64,000 nt of DNA from Miltoncostaea sp963770865 (GTDB lineage Bacteria; Actinomycetota; Thermoleophilia; Miltoncostaeales; Miltoncostaeaceae): NCBI GenBank assembly GCA_963770865.1, contig CAVYRD010000008.1:177657-241656 (forward strand), given 5' to 3'. Position numbers and translations under genes: made by a program. How positions within the stretch are numbered: the stretch's first letter is position 1; each line of letters begins with the position of its first letter. Below are positions 18,067-26,694 of the stretch, in pieces. The notes beneath the pieces are model-generated. The model did no database searches. It was not told where the DNA came from and saw only the letters and a program-made list of their open reading frames with translations.

Positions 18067-18180
18067 ATGAGCCGAACAGAACTTGTCATTCAGCTTATCA
18101 AAGTGGCGCTCGGCTTTGCGATTGGCACGTATTTCGTCTGGTGGAGCCTGGAAGTGCTGCAGAGATTGCCTCCGCATTAG
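18067..18180 (+). CDS. 37-residue single-pass membrane peptide
   Basis: From the ATG at 18067 the frame reads MSRTELVIQLIKVALGFAIG and then TYFVWWSLEVLQRLPPH. It is one hydrophobic helix with polar ends. It begins 18 bases after the stop of the periplasmic protein, so the two may be one transcript. Small, but composition and position support translation. Confidence 0.4.
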   Translation: MSRTELVIQLIKVALGFAIGTYFVWWSLEVLQRLPPH

Positions 18181-18310
18181 TCCGCTCATTTGAGCACAGA
18201 GCACGTCTGTGCGCTCAGCGTTATAGGCAAGGGTCATCCGAGCCATTCAGACCCCTCGGTAAGAAGTCGTTTGCCAATCGTTAACCGTATCGTGCGCATC
18301 GTTACCGGGC

Positions 18311-18496
18311 ATGCAGATGCGTTGGCTGGACCTACGGCATCGGGTAACGCTGGCCGAGGCGAAGCTGGCAGACCTCAAGATTGCGCTTGAGGACATGCGG
18401 GCGCAGCGAGACGCATGGCAGGCAATGGCGCAGGCTCGCATACGACCGGCGCGGTCCGGCCAGAGCCGGTGGCTATGGCTTCGGTCAACCGGATGA
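18311..18496 (+). CDS. Small coiled-coil protein
   Basis: A 61-residue protein, almost entirely one helix with heptad spacing: WLDLRHRVTLAEAKLADLKI then ALEDMRAQRDAWQAMAQARI, with a basic Trp-rich tail. I have seen this type as unnamed proteins in Bradyrhizobium-like genomes, which supports the taxonomic call. No functional prediction. Confidence 0.5.
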   Translation: MQMRWLDLRHRVTLAEAKLADLKIALEDMRAQRDAWQAMAQARIRPARSGQSRWLWLRSTG

Positions 18497-18530
18497 CAAG
18501 GTGAAGGCCCGAGGTCCCGCGAGCGAAGGA

Positions 18531-18909
18531 ATGGACGCCATGCAAATTGAGCTGTCGAATTTCCAGCCTCTCGCAGCAAACGAAGCCATCGAACAGGAAG
18601 TGCCAGACCTCGGTGGGGCGGAGCAGCTTTCGGCACCGATGATCGAAGAAAGTGATCAGGGGCTTGCTTCGCTCATACGCTCAGTCGGAATGACATCGAT
18701 TACAGACATCGACAATCTGGTGAGCGAGCTGCAAGATGCGAGAGACTATCTGCAATCAGAAGGGGAGCGCATCCGAGCAGAAGATAGCCCGTTATGCTGC
18801 CCTTACAGGGGCCGCTTCGGCGTCGGTAAAGATCATCTTTGACGCTGCTACGGGCTTGGCGGACAGCAGACCACTCGGCTCACAACCAATCACAAGCGAG
18901 CGCATTTGA
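18531..18909 (+). CDS. Small orphan protein, one frameshift
   Basis: From the ATG at 18531 the protein reads MDAMQIELSNFQPLAANEAI... IDNLVSELQDARDYLQSEGE. It then breaks near 18789; dropping one base (A or G in GAAGATA) gives IARYAALTGAASASVKIIFD and a natural stop at 18907-18909. The span is 379 bases, 3n+1, which fits one insertion. The repaired protein is 125 residues with a long coiled-coil centre. Rhizobial orphan family; function unknown. Confidence 0.5.
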
Positions 18910-19011
18910 GATTACGGACGCTGTGATTGAGGAGGCCAGCGATTGGGGAAACGCTTCTGATGGGCCTTCACGGTCATTCGGATAGCACCGAGCACTCTTT
19001 GGGGGGAACTC

Positions 19012-19567
19012 TCAAGTAGCGCCACCATTTCGTAGCCCAGGTACAGAAGCGACCGGCTTAGGCGCTACCTCGTCCGGGCATTGACCATACCAGACGCGGT
19101 CGAACTCACGGTCAGCAGTCCTCACAGGGACCGCTCGCTCTTTGAGCGCCATCTGTCGGCTGCGCAGCTTCTCAACCGTCCTCGCCCACGCCGCGGCCCT
19201 CGCTGCCACTGCTTGCTGTTTGAGGGCGATGCTGAGCTTCTCGACCACCGAGCCCCAGTCCGGGGTCCTGCCTGCCGTTCGCTGCTTGAGATCGGCCTGT
19301 TTGCTGTTCAGCTTCTCGACTGCATTCACCCACGCGCTTTCCGGCCGCAGGGCGGCCCATTTGGAGGTCGATGACCGGCGCCTTGGGTCGCGAATGACGA
19401 CCGGCAAGTGAATGATCGGCATTCTCGGGCGGTTGAGCATCAGCCGCTGGGCAGTCTGGGCGACAGGTCGAACATCGGAAGGTATGGCGCTCAATTCCGC
19501 ATACCGTCGTCGTGTCGGTGCGGACATCCATCAGGCGCATCTCTGCGCCACACGCCAAACACTTCAT
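19012..19567 (-). CDS. Zinc-ribbon protein with three AVEKL-type repeats (paralogue 2, one frameshift)
   Basis: Starts MKCLACGAEMRLMDVRTD, then RHTFRCSTC, the same CxxC...CxxC ribbon as paralogue 1. One extra base near 19461-19463 shifts the frame; repair gives AQTAQRLMLNRPRMP and then a run of three repeated segments: SAWVNAVEKLNSKQADLKQR, DWGSVVEKLSIALKQQ and AWARTVEKLRSRQMALKER. The end is FDRVWYGQCPDEVAPKP. Span 556 bases, 3n+1. The repeated segment (aromatic-x-x-x-V-E-K-L-x-S/K-K/R-Q) is about 25-30 residues with a helical pattern. Function unknown; see findings. Confidence 0.6.
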
Positions 19568-19712
19568 AGCTGCCCCCGGCACCCAGTTGCTGACACGCTC
19601 ATGAAGCCAACATTGCGCCCCAGCGAGGTGGCACCTTACCGCTGTGGATCGCTGCTCGGAAGGGGGCTCGGAGCCTTGTCCGCTACTAGGCCGAGGAAGA
19701 CTATGTAACCGA

Positions 19713-19970
19713 TTATGAATAGCGTTCGAGTACCAGGTCCAGGGCTTCCGTTGTTGCCGCGATCCAGGCCAAAACCGTCAGTATTGATATGGTCGATTCG
19801 AGGTAGGCGTCCTGAGTGACGAAATACCCGCTGAGAAGCGCAAAAACTAAGATGCCGATCCAGCGGAGTTCGGCGATAAGCAACGCCAGACGGTCTTTAG
19901 TCGAGGTGGCTCGCAGAGCGCTATAAAACCAGATCATTGTCGGTAACTCGATATCTCGTACTCCTTTCAT
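19713..19970 (-). CDS. Small two-helix membrane protein
   Basis: An 85-residue protein with a cytosolic-looking N-terminus and two hydrophobic segments (ELRWIGILVFALLSGYFVT and STISILTVLAWIAATTEALD). No family recognised. A GGAG-type site is present upstream of the ATG (AAAGGAGTACG region). Confidence 0.5.
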   Translation of the reverse strand: MKGVRDIELPTMIWFYSALRATSTKDRLALLIAELRWIGILVFALLSGYFVTQDAYLESTISILTVLAWIAATTEALDLVLERYS

Positions 19971-20974
19971 TGCATCATTGAATGGTCAACACGCGGTTAA
20001 TGAGCTGAGCGATGCCTCTCAGCTTGGTTTGGATAGCAAGGATCGCCTACCGCCAAGCGCGTTCAGCCTCCTTTGAGCTGCATGGGCCGACCGCCCAAGC
20101 ATTTTCTGACTTTTCAATACCGTCAGGGCTAAGACTGCAAGGGTGGCAGCGATTGGGTTGGAATAACATTCACTTGAGGGGCGGAAAGAACTTCGCGCCC
20201 TACCAATTCCTTCTCACCGTCGGGCGAGCTTTCCTACCGCACTGCAACCGGAATGAAAAAATGCGCGGCATTTCCGGGAGGGGCCTTGAAGAAAAATGCC
20301 TCTCAGGAGTGAAGCCGTGGTCAGCGAGTTCCCAGTCAGTGATGAGTCAAAACGTGCGCGCCGTTACCCCTTAATGTTGACAGATCACCGATGATTCGCG
20401 TAGAGTAATGCGTTGCATCGCTGATGCTCCATTGTGAGCGGCGTCTGAGCGGCAACAGAAGACCAGATGAAGAGTTCTTTCTCGGGGCAACATCTGGCGC
20501 ACGGCGGCCAAGCGTACGTCGAGGCCCGCGAAACTAGGGCGGTGTCTCACGCCCGCCCAAGAAAGCTAGAACCACAGGTTTGTCGATATCCCGATGCGTC
20601 ACAGCAAAGGCCAATTTCAGTTAGGCCACGGTGGGGGCCGGCCCAAACCGGCCATGCGGCCGTCCCGCCCAGCAAGAAAATGAATTCTCGCCGCTTCAAT
20701 TCCTCGAATTGCACTTATTAGCGATGGTAAGTCAGCGGGGTGTTTGCAACAACCTGGCGATCCTAGCCAGTTTCTCCATCCCACTCACCCCGCGACGACT
20801 ACGAGTGCGGCATTCTGGGGCATTCTGCATCAACGGCATCGCGCAGCGCCCGAGCCTCGATGCCAATACTAAAAAGAACTCAGGAGCAAGATAGGTCCGT
20901 GTATCGTTTGTCAACTATAACTCGGACGAACAGCGCGTTGCGCCGCTTTGCCTCGCGAAGGCGGCGCTGTTCGC
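19971..20974. other. Gene-poor 1-kb interval
   Basis: Several open frames cross this stretch, but none has a ribosome-binding site with protein-like composition. I see no RNA gene or repeat array. It lies between the small-protein cluster and the xoxF terminator. Confidence 0.4.
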
Positions 20975-20975
20975 A

Positions 20976-21011
20976 AAAGCCAGAGAGGCCGCCAGGTTTC
21001 CCGGCGGCCTC
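20976..21011 (-). terminator. Likely intrinsic terminator downstream of xoxF
   Basis: A nine-pair perfect stem GAGGCCGCC/GGCGGCCTC (20985-20993 with 21003-21011) and, reading on the minus strand, a T-rich stretch (TGGCTTTTG) shortly after. It lies 130 bases past the xoxF stop and points the right way. Confidence 0.55.
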
Positions 21012-21140
21012 GGTACCTGCAGCAGTTCCGCGTTGGGGGGCGATTTTAGTGGCGACCATTTTTACGCATAGGAACATGGTCGCGACTACCGTGCAGGAAC
21101 GCACAGGCTCGACAGCAAACAGTCCCCTTCGGTAAATTCT

Positions 21141-23000
21141 TCATCGACCTCTTTTCGTCGAGTCTTTGGGTGTGCCGGGACGCGCCGCGCTCGGCGCGGT
21201 GGCCAGTGCAAACACCGTCAGCTGTCCGCCGAGCGATGTGTAGTTGCGCAGGGCAGCGTAGCCGCCGACCGCGCCCAAGCCGGCCGTCGGATCCGTCAGG
21301 CCCGCGGCGAGACCGATACCGGCCCAGCCGCCAACGCCGGAGAGGATCGCGATGTACTGCTTGCCGCCTTGCTCGTAGGTCGTCACGTTTCCGATGATCC
21401 CGGACGGAGTCTTGAACTTGTAGAGTTCCTTGCCCGTCTTGGCGTCAACGGCCTTGAGATAGCCTTCCAGCGTCCCGTAGAAGACCACGCCGCCCGCGGT
21501 CGCCAGAGCGCCTGACCAGACCGAGAACTGTTCCGGCAGCGACCAGACGATCTTGCCGGTGCGGGCATCCCAGGCAATGAAGTTGCCCATGTTGGTCTTG
21601 CCGGGAGGCGGATACATCGAGAGCGTCGCCCCGACATATGGCTGGCCGGCGGTGTAGCTCACGCGGAACGGCTCATAATCCATGCAGACCTGATTGGTCG
21701 GCACGTAGAACAGGCCGGTGTCCGGAGAGAACGCGGCTGGTTGCTGGTCTTTGGTGCCGAGCGCCGCCGGGCAGATGCCCTTCGAGTTGACGTCCTGACC
21801 GTTTTGCTCCGTGGAGTACCGGGGCACGACCAGCGGTCGGCCATAGGTCTTGGAATTCTTGTCCATGTCGACCTTGGTTGCCCAGTTGACCGTCGGATCG
21901 TACTTCTCGGCCACCAGCAGCTCACCGTTGGTGCGGTCGAGCGTATAAGCAAAGCCATTGCGATCGAAGTGAACGAGGGTCCTGCGGTTCGTGCCGCCGA
22001 TGTTCAGGTCGGAGAGGATCATCTCGTTGACGCCGTCATAGTCCCATTCGTCGTGGGGCGTCATCTGATAGACCCAGCGCGTCATGCCGCTGTCGGCATC
22101 GCGCGCCCAGATCGTCATCGACCACTTATTGTCGCCCGGACGTTGCTTCGGGTTCCAGGTGGAGGGATTGCCCGAGCCATAGTAGACCAGGTTCAGTTGG
22201 GGATCGTAGGAGAGCCAGCCCCAGGTGCAGCCGCCACCGGTCTTCCACTGATCGCCCTGCCAGGTCTTGAGGCTGGAATCCTTGCCGATTGGCTTGCCTA
22301 ATTCGGTGGTCTTCTCGGGATCGACCAGCAGTTGGTCGTCCGGACCCTGCGAAAAGCCGCGCCAGACCCGACGGCCGCTCTTGAGATCGTAAGCGGTCAC
22401 GTGACAATGCACGCCAAACTCGCCGCCCGAGATTCCGATCAGGATTTTGTCCTTGACCACCATGGGGGCAGACGTGCCGGTCTCGCCTTTCGACGGGTCG
22501 CCGTTCTTCATCTGCCAGACGACCTTGCCGTCCTTGGCATCGAGCGCGACCAGCGTGGTATCGGCCTGATGCAGGAAGATCTTGCCGTCGGCATAGGCGA
22601 GGCCGCGATTGACGGTATCGCAACACATCACCGGGATGACGTTCGGATCCTGCTTGGGTTCGTATTTCCAGATGATCTTGGATTCGTTCTTCAGGTCGAG
22701 CGCATAGACCGGGTTCGGGAACGGCCCATGGACGTACATCACGTCGCCGATCATCAACGGCCCGCCCTCGTGGCCACGCAGGACACCGGTCGAGAAGGTC
22801 CACGCCACCTGCAGCTTGCCGACGTTGTCGGCCGTGATCTGCTTGAGCTGAGAGTACCGATGGTTGGCGTAATTGCCGGTCGGCATCACCCACTCTTTCG
22901 GGTTCTGCGACATTTTGATCAGTTCGTCGTTCGCGTGAGCAGTGCCGGCAGCGAGCGCTGCAACGGCGCCGAAGCAGGTTGTGAGCAGGAAAGTGCGCAT
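21141..23000 (-). CDS. xoxF: Lanthanide-type PQQ methanol dehydrogenase XoxF
   Basis: A 619-residue periplasmic quinoprotein that oxidises methanol (and often formaldehyde) with PQQ and a lanthanide. The start ATG at 23000 follows GGGAGGGG; residues 1-23 are a Sec signal peptide. Diagnostic residues are present: the adjacent Cys126-Cys127 disulfide pair (IPVMCCDTVNRG), the metal ligand Glu194 (ISGGEFGVHCHV), the catalytic Asp320 and, two residues later, Asp322 (HDEWDYDGVNE). That second Asp marks lanthanide XoxF; calcium MxaF has Ala there. Beta-propeller Trp-docking motifs such as AWDARTGKIVWS are also present. No xoxG (cytochrome) or xoxJ gene is adjacent, so this copy is an orphan. No frameshift. 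Confidence 0.95.
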   Translation of the reverse strand: MRTFLLTTCFGAVAALAAGTAHANDELIKMSQNPKEWVMPTGNYANHRYSQLKQITADNVGKLQVAWTFSTGVLRGHEGGPLMIGDVMYVHGPFPNPVYALDLKNESKIIWKYEPKQDPNVIPVMCCDTVNRGLAYADGKIFLHQADTTLVALDAKDGKVVWQMKNGDPSKGETGTSAPMVVKDKILIGISGGEFGVHCHVTAYDLKSGRRVWRGFSQGPDDQLLVDPEKTTELGKPIGKDSSLKTWQGDQWKTGGGCTWGWLSYDPQLNLVYYGSGNPSTWNPKQRPGDNKWSMTIWARDADSGMTRWVYQMTPHDEWDYDGVNEMILSDLNIGGTNRRTLVHFDRNGFAYTLDRTNGELLVAEKYDPTVNWATKVDMDKNSKTYGRPLVVPRYSTEQNGQDVNSKGICPAALGTKDQQPAAFSPDTGLFYVPTNQVCMDYEPFRVSYTAGQPYVGATLSMYPPPGKTNMGNFIAWDARTGKIVWSLPEQFSVWSGALATAGGVVFYGTLEGYLKAVDAKTGKELYKFKTPSGIIGNVTTYEQGGKQYIAILSGVGGWAGIGLAAGLTDPTAGLGAVGGYAALRNYTSLGGQLTVFALATAPSAARPGTPKDSTKRGR

Positions 23001-23228
23001 CGGAACCCCTCCCGTTGACTTTGTCACAAGCGACACGAATTCGACACCGGAGACCAAAGGCCGGCAACGAATAGACAACTGTATTCCCGCCTCTAGCCTG
23101 TCGCAACTCAAAACGCGCCGCACTCATTGCAACTACGTTAGCTCACACAAATGCAACTGCGCTAACCGGCCACCAACTCAGTGGATGCTGCTGCGGTGCT
23201 GGGCAAGACGAGTGAGGTGCGCCGTTCG

Positions 23229-23318
23229 TCAAACAGGCAGAGTTGTGACCGCGACTACAACTCCTGCAAAGAACGCGCTCACGCAGCATAACATCAGGAA
23301 GTCGTCGACTTTACTCAT
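23229..23318 (-). CDS. 29-residue membrane peptide (tentative)
   Basis: Read on the minus strand, a GGGGGAAAG site precedes an ATG at 23318 that encodes MSKVDDFLMLCCVSAFFAGV and then VVAVTTLPV. It is one hydrophobic helix. It lies upstream of xoxF on the same strand. The remaining 23001-23228 sequence contains no other gene and should hold the xoxF promoter. Confidence 0.3.
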   Translation of the reverse strand: MSKVDDFLMLCCVSAFFAGVVVAVTTLPV

Positions 23319-23489
23319 GGCTTTCCCCCTGTGATGGTGGGCTTGAGCGTGGTGCAAAGGCCTCCCTGTCGCAAGCACTTGTCGCGGACGGGGTTAGGCC
23401 AGTGCTAAGGCGAAAAATAAAATCCAACCGAACTCGCCGCTGGGGTGGTGGACACGATGGTGATGTAGGGCGCGCCGCCCGCGTCGGTG

Positions 23490-23893
23490 AGGATTTTCGC
23501 GGTATCCGCTCATCGTCGAGGCGGTGAACCGGCTCAAAGCGCGCTCCTGCCTGATCGACGGGGAGGCTGTGGCCTCTGACGACAACGGCGTCGCTGTGTT
23601 CGCACGGCTCCGGCGCAAGCCCTCCGGCCGGCACGTCTTCCTGATTGCCTTCGACCTGCTGGAGCTCGACGGCGAGGACCTACGGCGGGAGCCATTTGAG
23701 ACGCGCAAGGCTCGCCAGCTTGCTACGCGGATGCCTGCCGGGCCTGCGCATCAACGAGCACCTGCCGTATCCTGGCGACGTGGTCTTCCGTCACGCCTGC
23801 AAGATGGGCCTGGAAGGCATCGTCTCAAAGCGTTTAGGCTCGCGCTATCGGTCGGGCCGGACGACCGACTGGCTGAAATGCAACAATCCATAA
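23490..23893 (+). pseudogene. ATP-dependent DNA ligase (LigD-type) fragment
   Basis: The reading frame begins without a start codon at a point matching the middle of LigD-type ligase domains: RYPLIVEAVNRLKARSC, then IDGEAVASDDNGVAVFA and HVFLIAFDLLELDGEDLRRE. After a shift near 23710 it continues LASLLRGCLPGLRINEHL, then HACKMGLEGIVSKRLGSRYR and SGRTTDWLKCNNP, stop. The active-site Lys region and everything upstream are missing, and the C-terminal part of the protein is absent. This is a decayed remnant of a non-homologous end-joining ligase, common in Bradyrhizobium-like genomes. Confidence 0.8.
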
Positions 23894-23935
23894 GTGGTTC
23901 GACGCGCGAGAATCAGCCGCTCTGCTGCTCGTAGC

Positions 23936-24710
23936 CTATTTCTCAACCACTCCGGGGATGCCCGAGGGGTGCGCCACCAGCAGCGGCTCCACTTTTCCAC
24001 CGCCAGCCATCTGCGGGTGCGATGGCTCAAAGCCCTCGCGCAATTCTCGCCTCAATACCAGCGAACGCGCCATAAGGAAGGCGTCTTTCAGATTATTGGC
24101 CCGACGGAGCGCAGCATTGAAAAAGGCGTCGCCGAAATAGGTCCACTTGGCTTTGTCCTCGCATCCGAACGACGGGTGGTTAGCATCTGCCGCGGTGATG
24201 ACAAGCGTATCAGCATCGGCGAGACGAGGTATGAAGACGCCAGAATAGCAAGCCGAAATGATCACGACCTTGTTTCGCACTCCCGTGCGGCCGAGCATCT
24301 CGGAGAGATGGGATGGCTTGAGGGTTTCGGCCAGCCGTCCTGCCACGACGGCAAGGCCATCGCGGGAGCCGTGCGACGTAAGAATCAGAAACAGAATGTC
24401 GCTCTCGCCATTCATCTTTTTTGCCTCCGCTTGCAATGTTGTTGCAAGCGTCTCGACAGTCGCGCCGCCGCCCGTCTTGGTATTGTATTTTACGACCACT
24501 GGGTCACCCCCGAACCGATTGGCGACGATTTGCGCTGCACCGGTGGCCTCACGCCGAAAAACGCCTTCATCGCCAAACAGACCGAATGACACCACGGTCA
24601 TCTTGCGAGGGTTCTCTGCCGCATGCACCGTGGCAACCGTCGACGCCAACGTCAGAAGGAAAACGATGACGGGCGCGCTGAGCCGCCTTACTAAAGATTC
24701 AACCGTCACA
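23936..24710 (-). CDS. Exported C13/caspase-like cysteine peptidase
   Basis: A GTG start at 24710, six bases after GGAGG, gives 257 residues. Residues 1-31 are a signal peptide (APVIVFLLTLASTVATVHA). The core matches peptidase family C13 (legumain, clan CD): the catalytic His113 in LFLILTSHGSRDG and the catalytic Cys154 in KVVIISACYSGVF, each after a hydrophobic strand as clan CD requires. A later segment, ADTLVITAADANHPSFGC, is also typical. It is presumably periplasmic; the substrate is unknown. It is a single gene, convergent with the ligase remnant. Bacterial secreted C13 proteins have been little studied. A start at 24730 is less likely. Confidence 0.8.
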
Positions 24711-24958
24711 ATGAACCTCCATTCCAACAACGTTCAGGGCATGTCCGAACACTCTGGGCGAGCTAGCACTCGATCCGCACCGGTGCAATTGGTCCAAACA
24801 TGCGCGAGAAGCGAGCTATCATATATCGTGGCACGCCGATCGTCTGGGCGGTGAGGCGCGACCACTTTAACGCCGCGTACTGGGACCGTTGCGCTGATAG
24901 AAGTTGTGCATTTCGTCGGCCACGCGCCGCCAAAGACGATCCTAATTGGGAGGAGTTT

Positions 24959-25324
24959 ATGCCGAGATTGGTGGGCTTCGGTACGTTCGCCGCCTTACTT
25001 GAGGAGCAGATCAGCGAAAAGATTAGCCGTCGCATTCTCTCGGGCGACCAAGGAATGATCGTATGGTGGAGCATCGGGGCTGGCGTCCATGTCGAGCCGC
25101 ACAGTCATGCAAATGAGCAGATCGTTTGGATGCTCAAGGGCAAGATGGAGTTCCGCCTCGGCACCGAACAGCGGGTCTGCGGCCCGGGCGACGTCGTGGT
25201 CATCCCGGGAGGCTCGGAGCACGAGGCTTGGTTCCGCGAAGACACCGAGGTGATCGATTTCTTCGCGCCCCCGCGGGACGACTTCCTACGCGGCGGCAAA
25301 CCCGCCTACATGAGCGAAGGCTGA
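24959..25324 (+). CDS. Cupin-domain protein
   Basis: A 121-residue single-domain cupin from the ATG at 24959, which follows GGAGG. Motif 1 (IGAGVHVEPHSHANEQIVWMLKG) has the His-x-His and Glu metal ligands; motif 2 (GPGDVVVIPGGSEHEAWF) supplies the last His. It could be a dioxygenase, an isomerase or a small-molecule-binding protein; the sequence does not say which. It is a stand-alone gene near the tRNA-Glu fragment. Confidence 0.8.
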   Translation: MPRLVGFGTFAALLEEQISEKISRRILSGDQGMIVWWSIGAGVHVEPHSHANEQIVWMLKGKMEFRLGTEQRVCGPGDVVVIPGGSEHEAWFREDTEVIDFFAPPRDDFLRGGKPAYMSEG

Positions 25325-25525
25325 ACGGGTCGCTCCGTCTTCTCGCAGACAGGGCGCATGTTCAATTTGCTCCGCGGGGAGCGCCGCGATGCGAGCGCGG
25401 GTCATGCCGGCTCGGCGGTGACCGCGCCAATCTCGAATTGATCGTCTGAAGCACCGTCCATTGGAGAAAAGTTGGAGATGCCGGCCGGACCAGGCTCCAT
25501 TTTGGCGCTAAGATGCTGAAATCAT

Positions 25526-25574
25526 TGGCGCTCCCTAGGGGACTCGAACCCCTGTTTTCGCCGTGAGAGGGCGA
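25526..25574 (-). tRNA. 3' half of tRNA-Glu (CTC), probable attachment-site scar
   Basis: The minus strand holds an intact anticodon arm TCGCC-CTCTCAC-GGCGA (anticodon CTC), a perfect T arm AGGGG-TTCGAGT-CCCCT and an acceptor 3' strand AGGGAGCG with encoded CCA. The sequence where the D arm and 5' acceptor strand should be does not match a tRNA. A bare 3' half with the CCA end is the usual signature of an integrase att site. It should not be counted as a working tRNA gene. Confidence 0.7.
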
Positions 25575-25818
25575 GACCCACGGCGAGCACTAGGCATTAC
25601 GTCTGTCCGACGAACAATTCGATAGCATGAGGCCGACCCAGGCGGGACGAGGTGACACCGCGGCGTCGAGTTGTGCCCGATAATTCAATACTCCGTGAGA
25701 CGGGCTGGTACAGAACAATACGGGGGTGAGCGATTTTCGAGTGCGGCGCTTTTAACCCGTACCCGCAAATGCCTGGTCGGACCTGGGTAAAGTCACGGGG
25801 CCGCGCTGGCCGCCGCCT
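25575..25818. other. Intergenic region next to the tRNA fragment
   Basis: With 25325-25525 on the other side, this forms an almost 500-base gene-free zone around the tRNA-Glu fragment. No integrase gene and no direct repeat partner is visible in it. Confidence 0.4.
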
Positions 25819-26691
25819 TCAATGCCGGATCCCTTCCGATAGGTCTACCTGGACGTCAAAGGCGAGCAATCGATCGAACAATTCCGTCTTGCGATAAAAA
25901 TGATGCTCGCCGAACCGGCTGCTCGGAAGTTTTTCGCTGCGGTGCTCGAGTAATCCGAACCAGAGCAGCGGTCGGAGGATCCTGGCCTCCATCGCGTAGG
26001 GCGTTCTATCCCAGGTCTCCGAAAACATCGCCGGCTCCGGAATTGTGCAAAGCCGTGTAAGTTTCTCGGCAGATTGCCAGTCATTGGCGCAAACTGATAG
26101 TGACCAAAGCACGACCCCCGCGTCCGCCTGGGGCCAGGACCCGAACAACCCGCGTCCGAAGTAGCTCAGGTCCATGCGCCAAAACGCGAGATGAAATAGA
26201 ACGGCCAGTAAGCTCCCTCGCTTCGCATCGCTTAGGATGGACTTGCCCAACGGCGTTGCAACCAGCTTCCCGCGCTGGACGCGCACCAAAGTTGCCGCTT
26301 GAGCGAGCTGACGAACGACATGCAACGGCAGGAAGTCTGGTTCGTTGATCACCTTTTGCAATCTAAACGCGTCGGCTTGATCGTAGTTCGGCCATTCAAT
26401 GAGCTTGCACATCTCGGCCACCGTAGCCCTCGACAGGTTGCCGGTTGCAGTTAGCGGGAGACCGACGCGTTCAATCGCGTGTTTCAGGAGGATTAGGGTA
26501 TTGCGTGCCACCGCAGAGCTGGCGATCTCGTCGACACTGAGGTCGTTGGCGATCTGTATCGCGGACTGAACGGCCGACGGCTCCTGCCGCAGCGCCAGGA
26601 GACTTTCGAATGTCAGTAGCGTCCAGGCCGGCTCGACCCCGTCTAGCCAGCCCTGCACCCGCGGATCCTGTAAAAAGTCCGCAGCCACCAT
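25819..26691 (-). CDS. Hypothetical 290-residue protein next to recD2
   Basis: A soluble helical protein (MVAADFLQDPRVQGWLDGVE...). No family is recognised. Winged-helix-like segments occur in the middle (LVRVQRGKLVATPLGKSIL) and aromatic residues near the end (RFGEHHFYRKTELFDRLLAF). It begins three bases after the recD2 stop on the same strand, so they are likely cotranscribed, suggesting a DNA-related role. GC content is lower than in the core-like zone, which fits an accessory gene. Confidence 0.6.
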   Translation of the reverse strand: MVAADFLQDPRVQGWLDGVEPAWTLLTFESLLALRQEPSAVQSAIQIANDLSVDEIASSAVARNTLILLKHAIERVGLPLTATGNLSRATVAEMCKLIEWPNYDQADAFRLQKVINEPDFLPLHVVRQLAQAATLVRVQRGKLVATPLGKSILSDAKRGSLLAVLFHLAFWRMDLSYFGRGLFGSWPQADAGVVLWSLSVCANDWQSAEKLTRLCTIPEPAMFSETWDRTPYAMEARILRPLLWFGLLEHRSEKLPSSRFGEHHFYRKTELFDRLLAFDVQVDLSEGIRH

Positions 26692-26694
26692 GGC

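Noticed and set aside
20012..20374. A 120-codon plus-strand frame in the gene-poor interval
   Set aside because: No ribosome-binding site, no domain, and a composition unlike neighbouring genes.
25526..25613. A complete tRNA-Glu gene
   Set aside because: The 5' half cannot form a D arm or pair with the 3' acceptor strand; only the 3' half is present.
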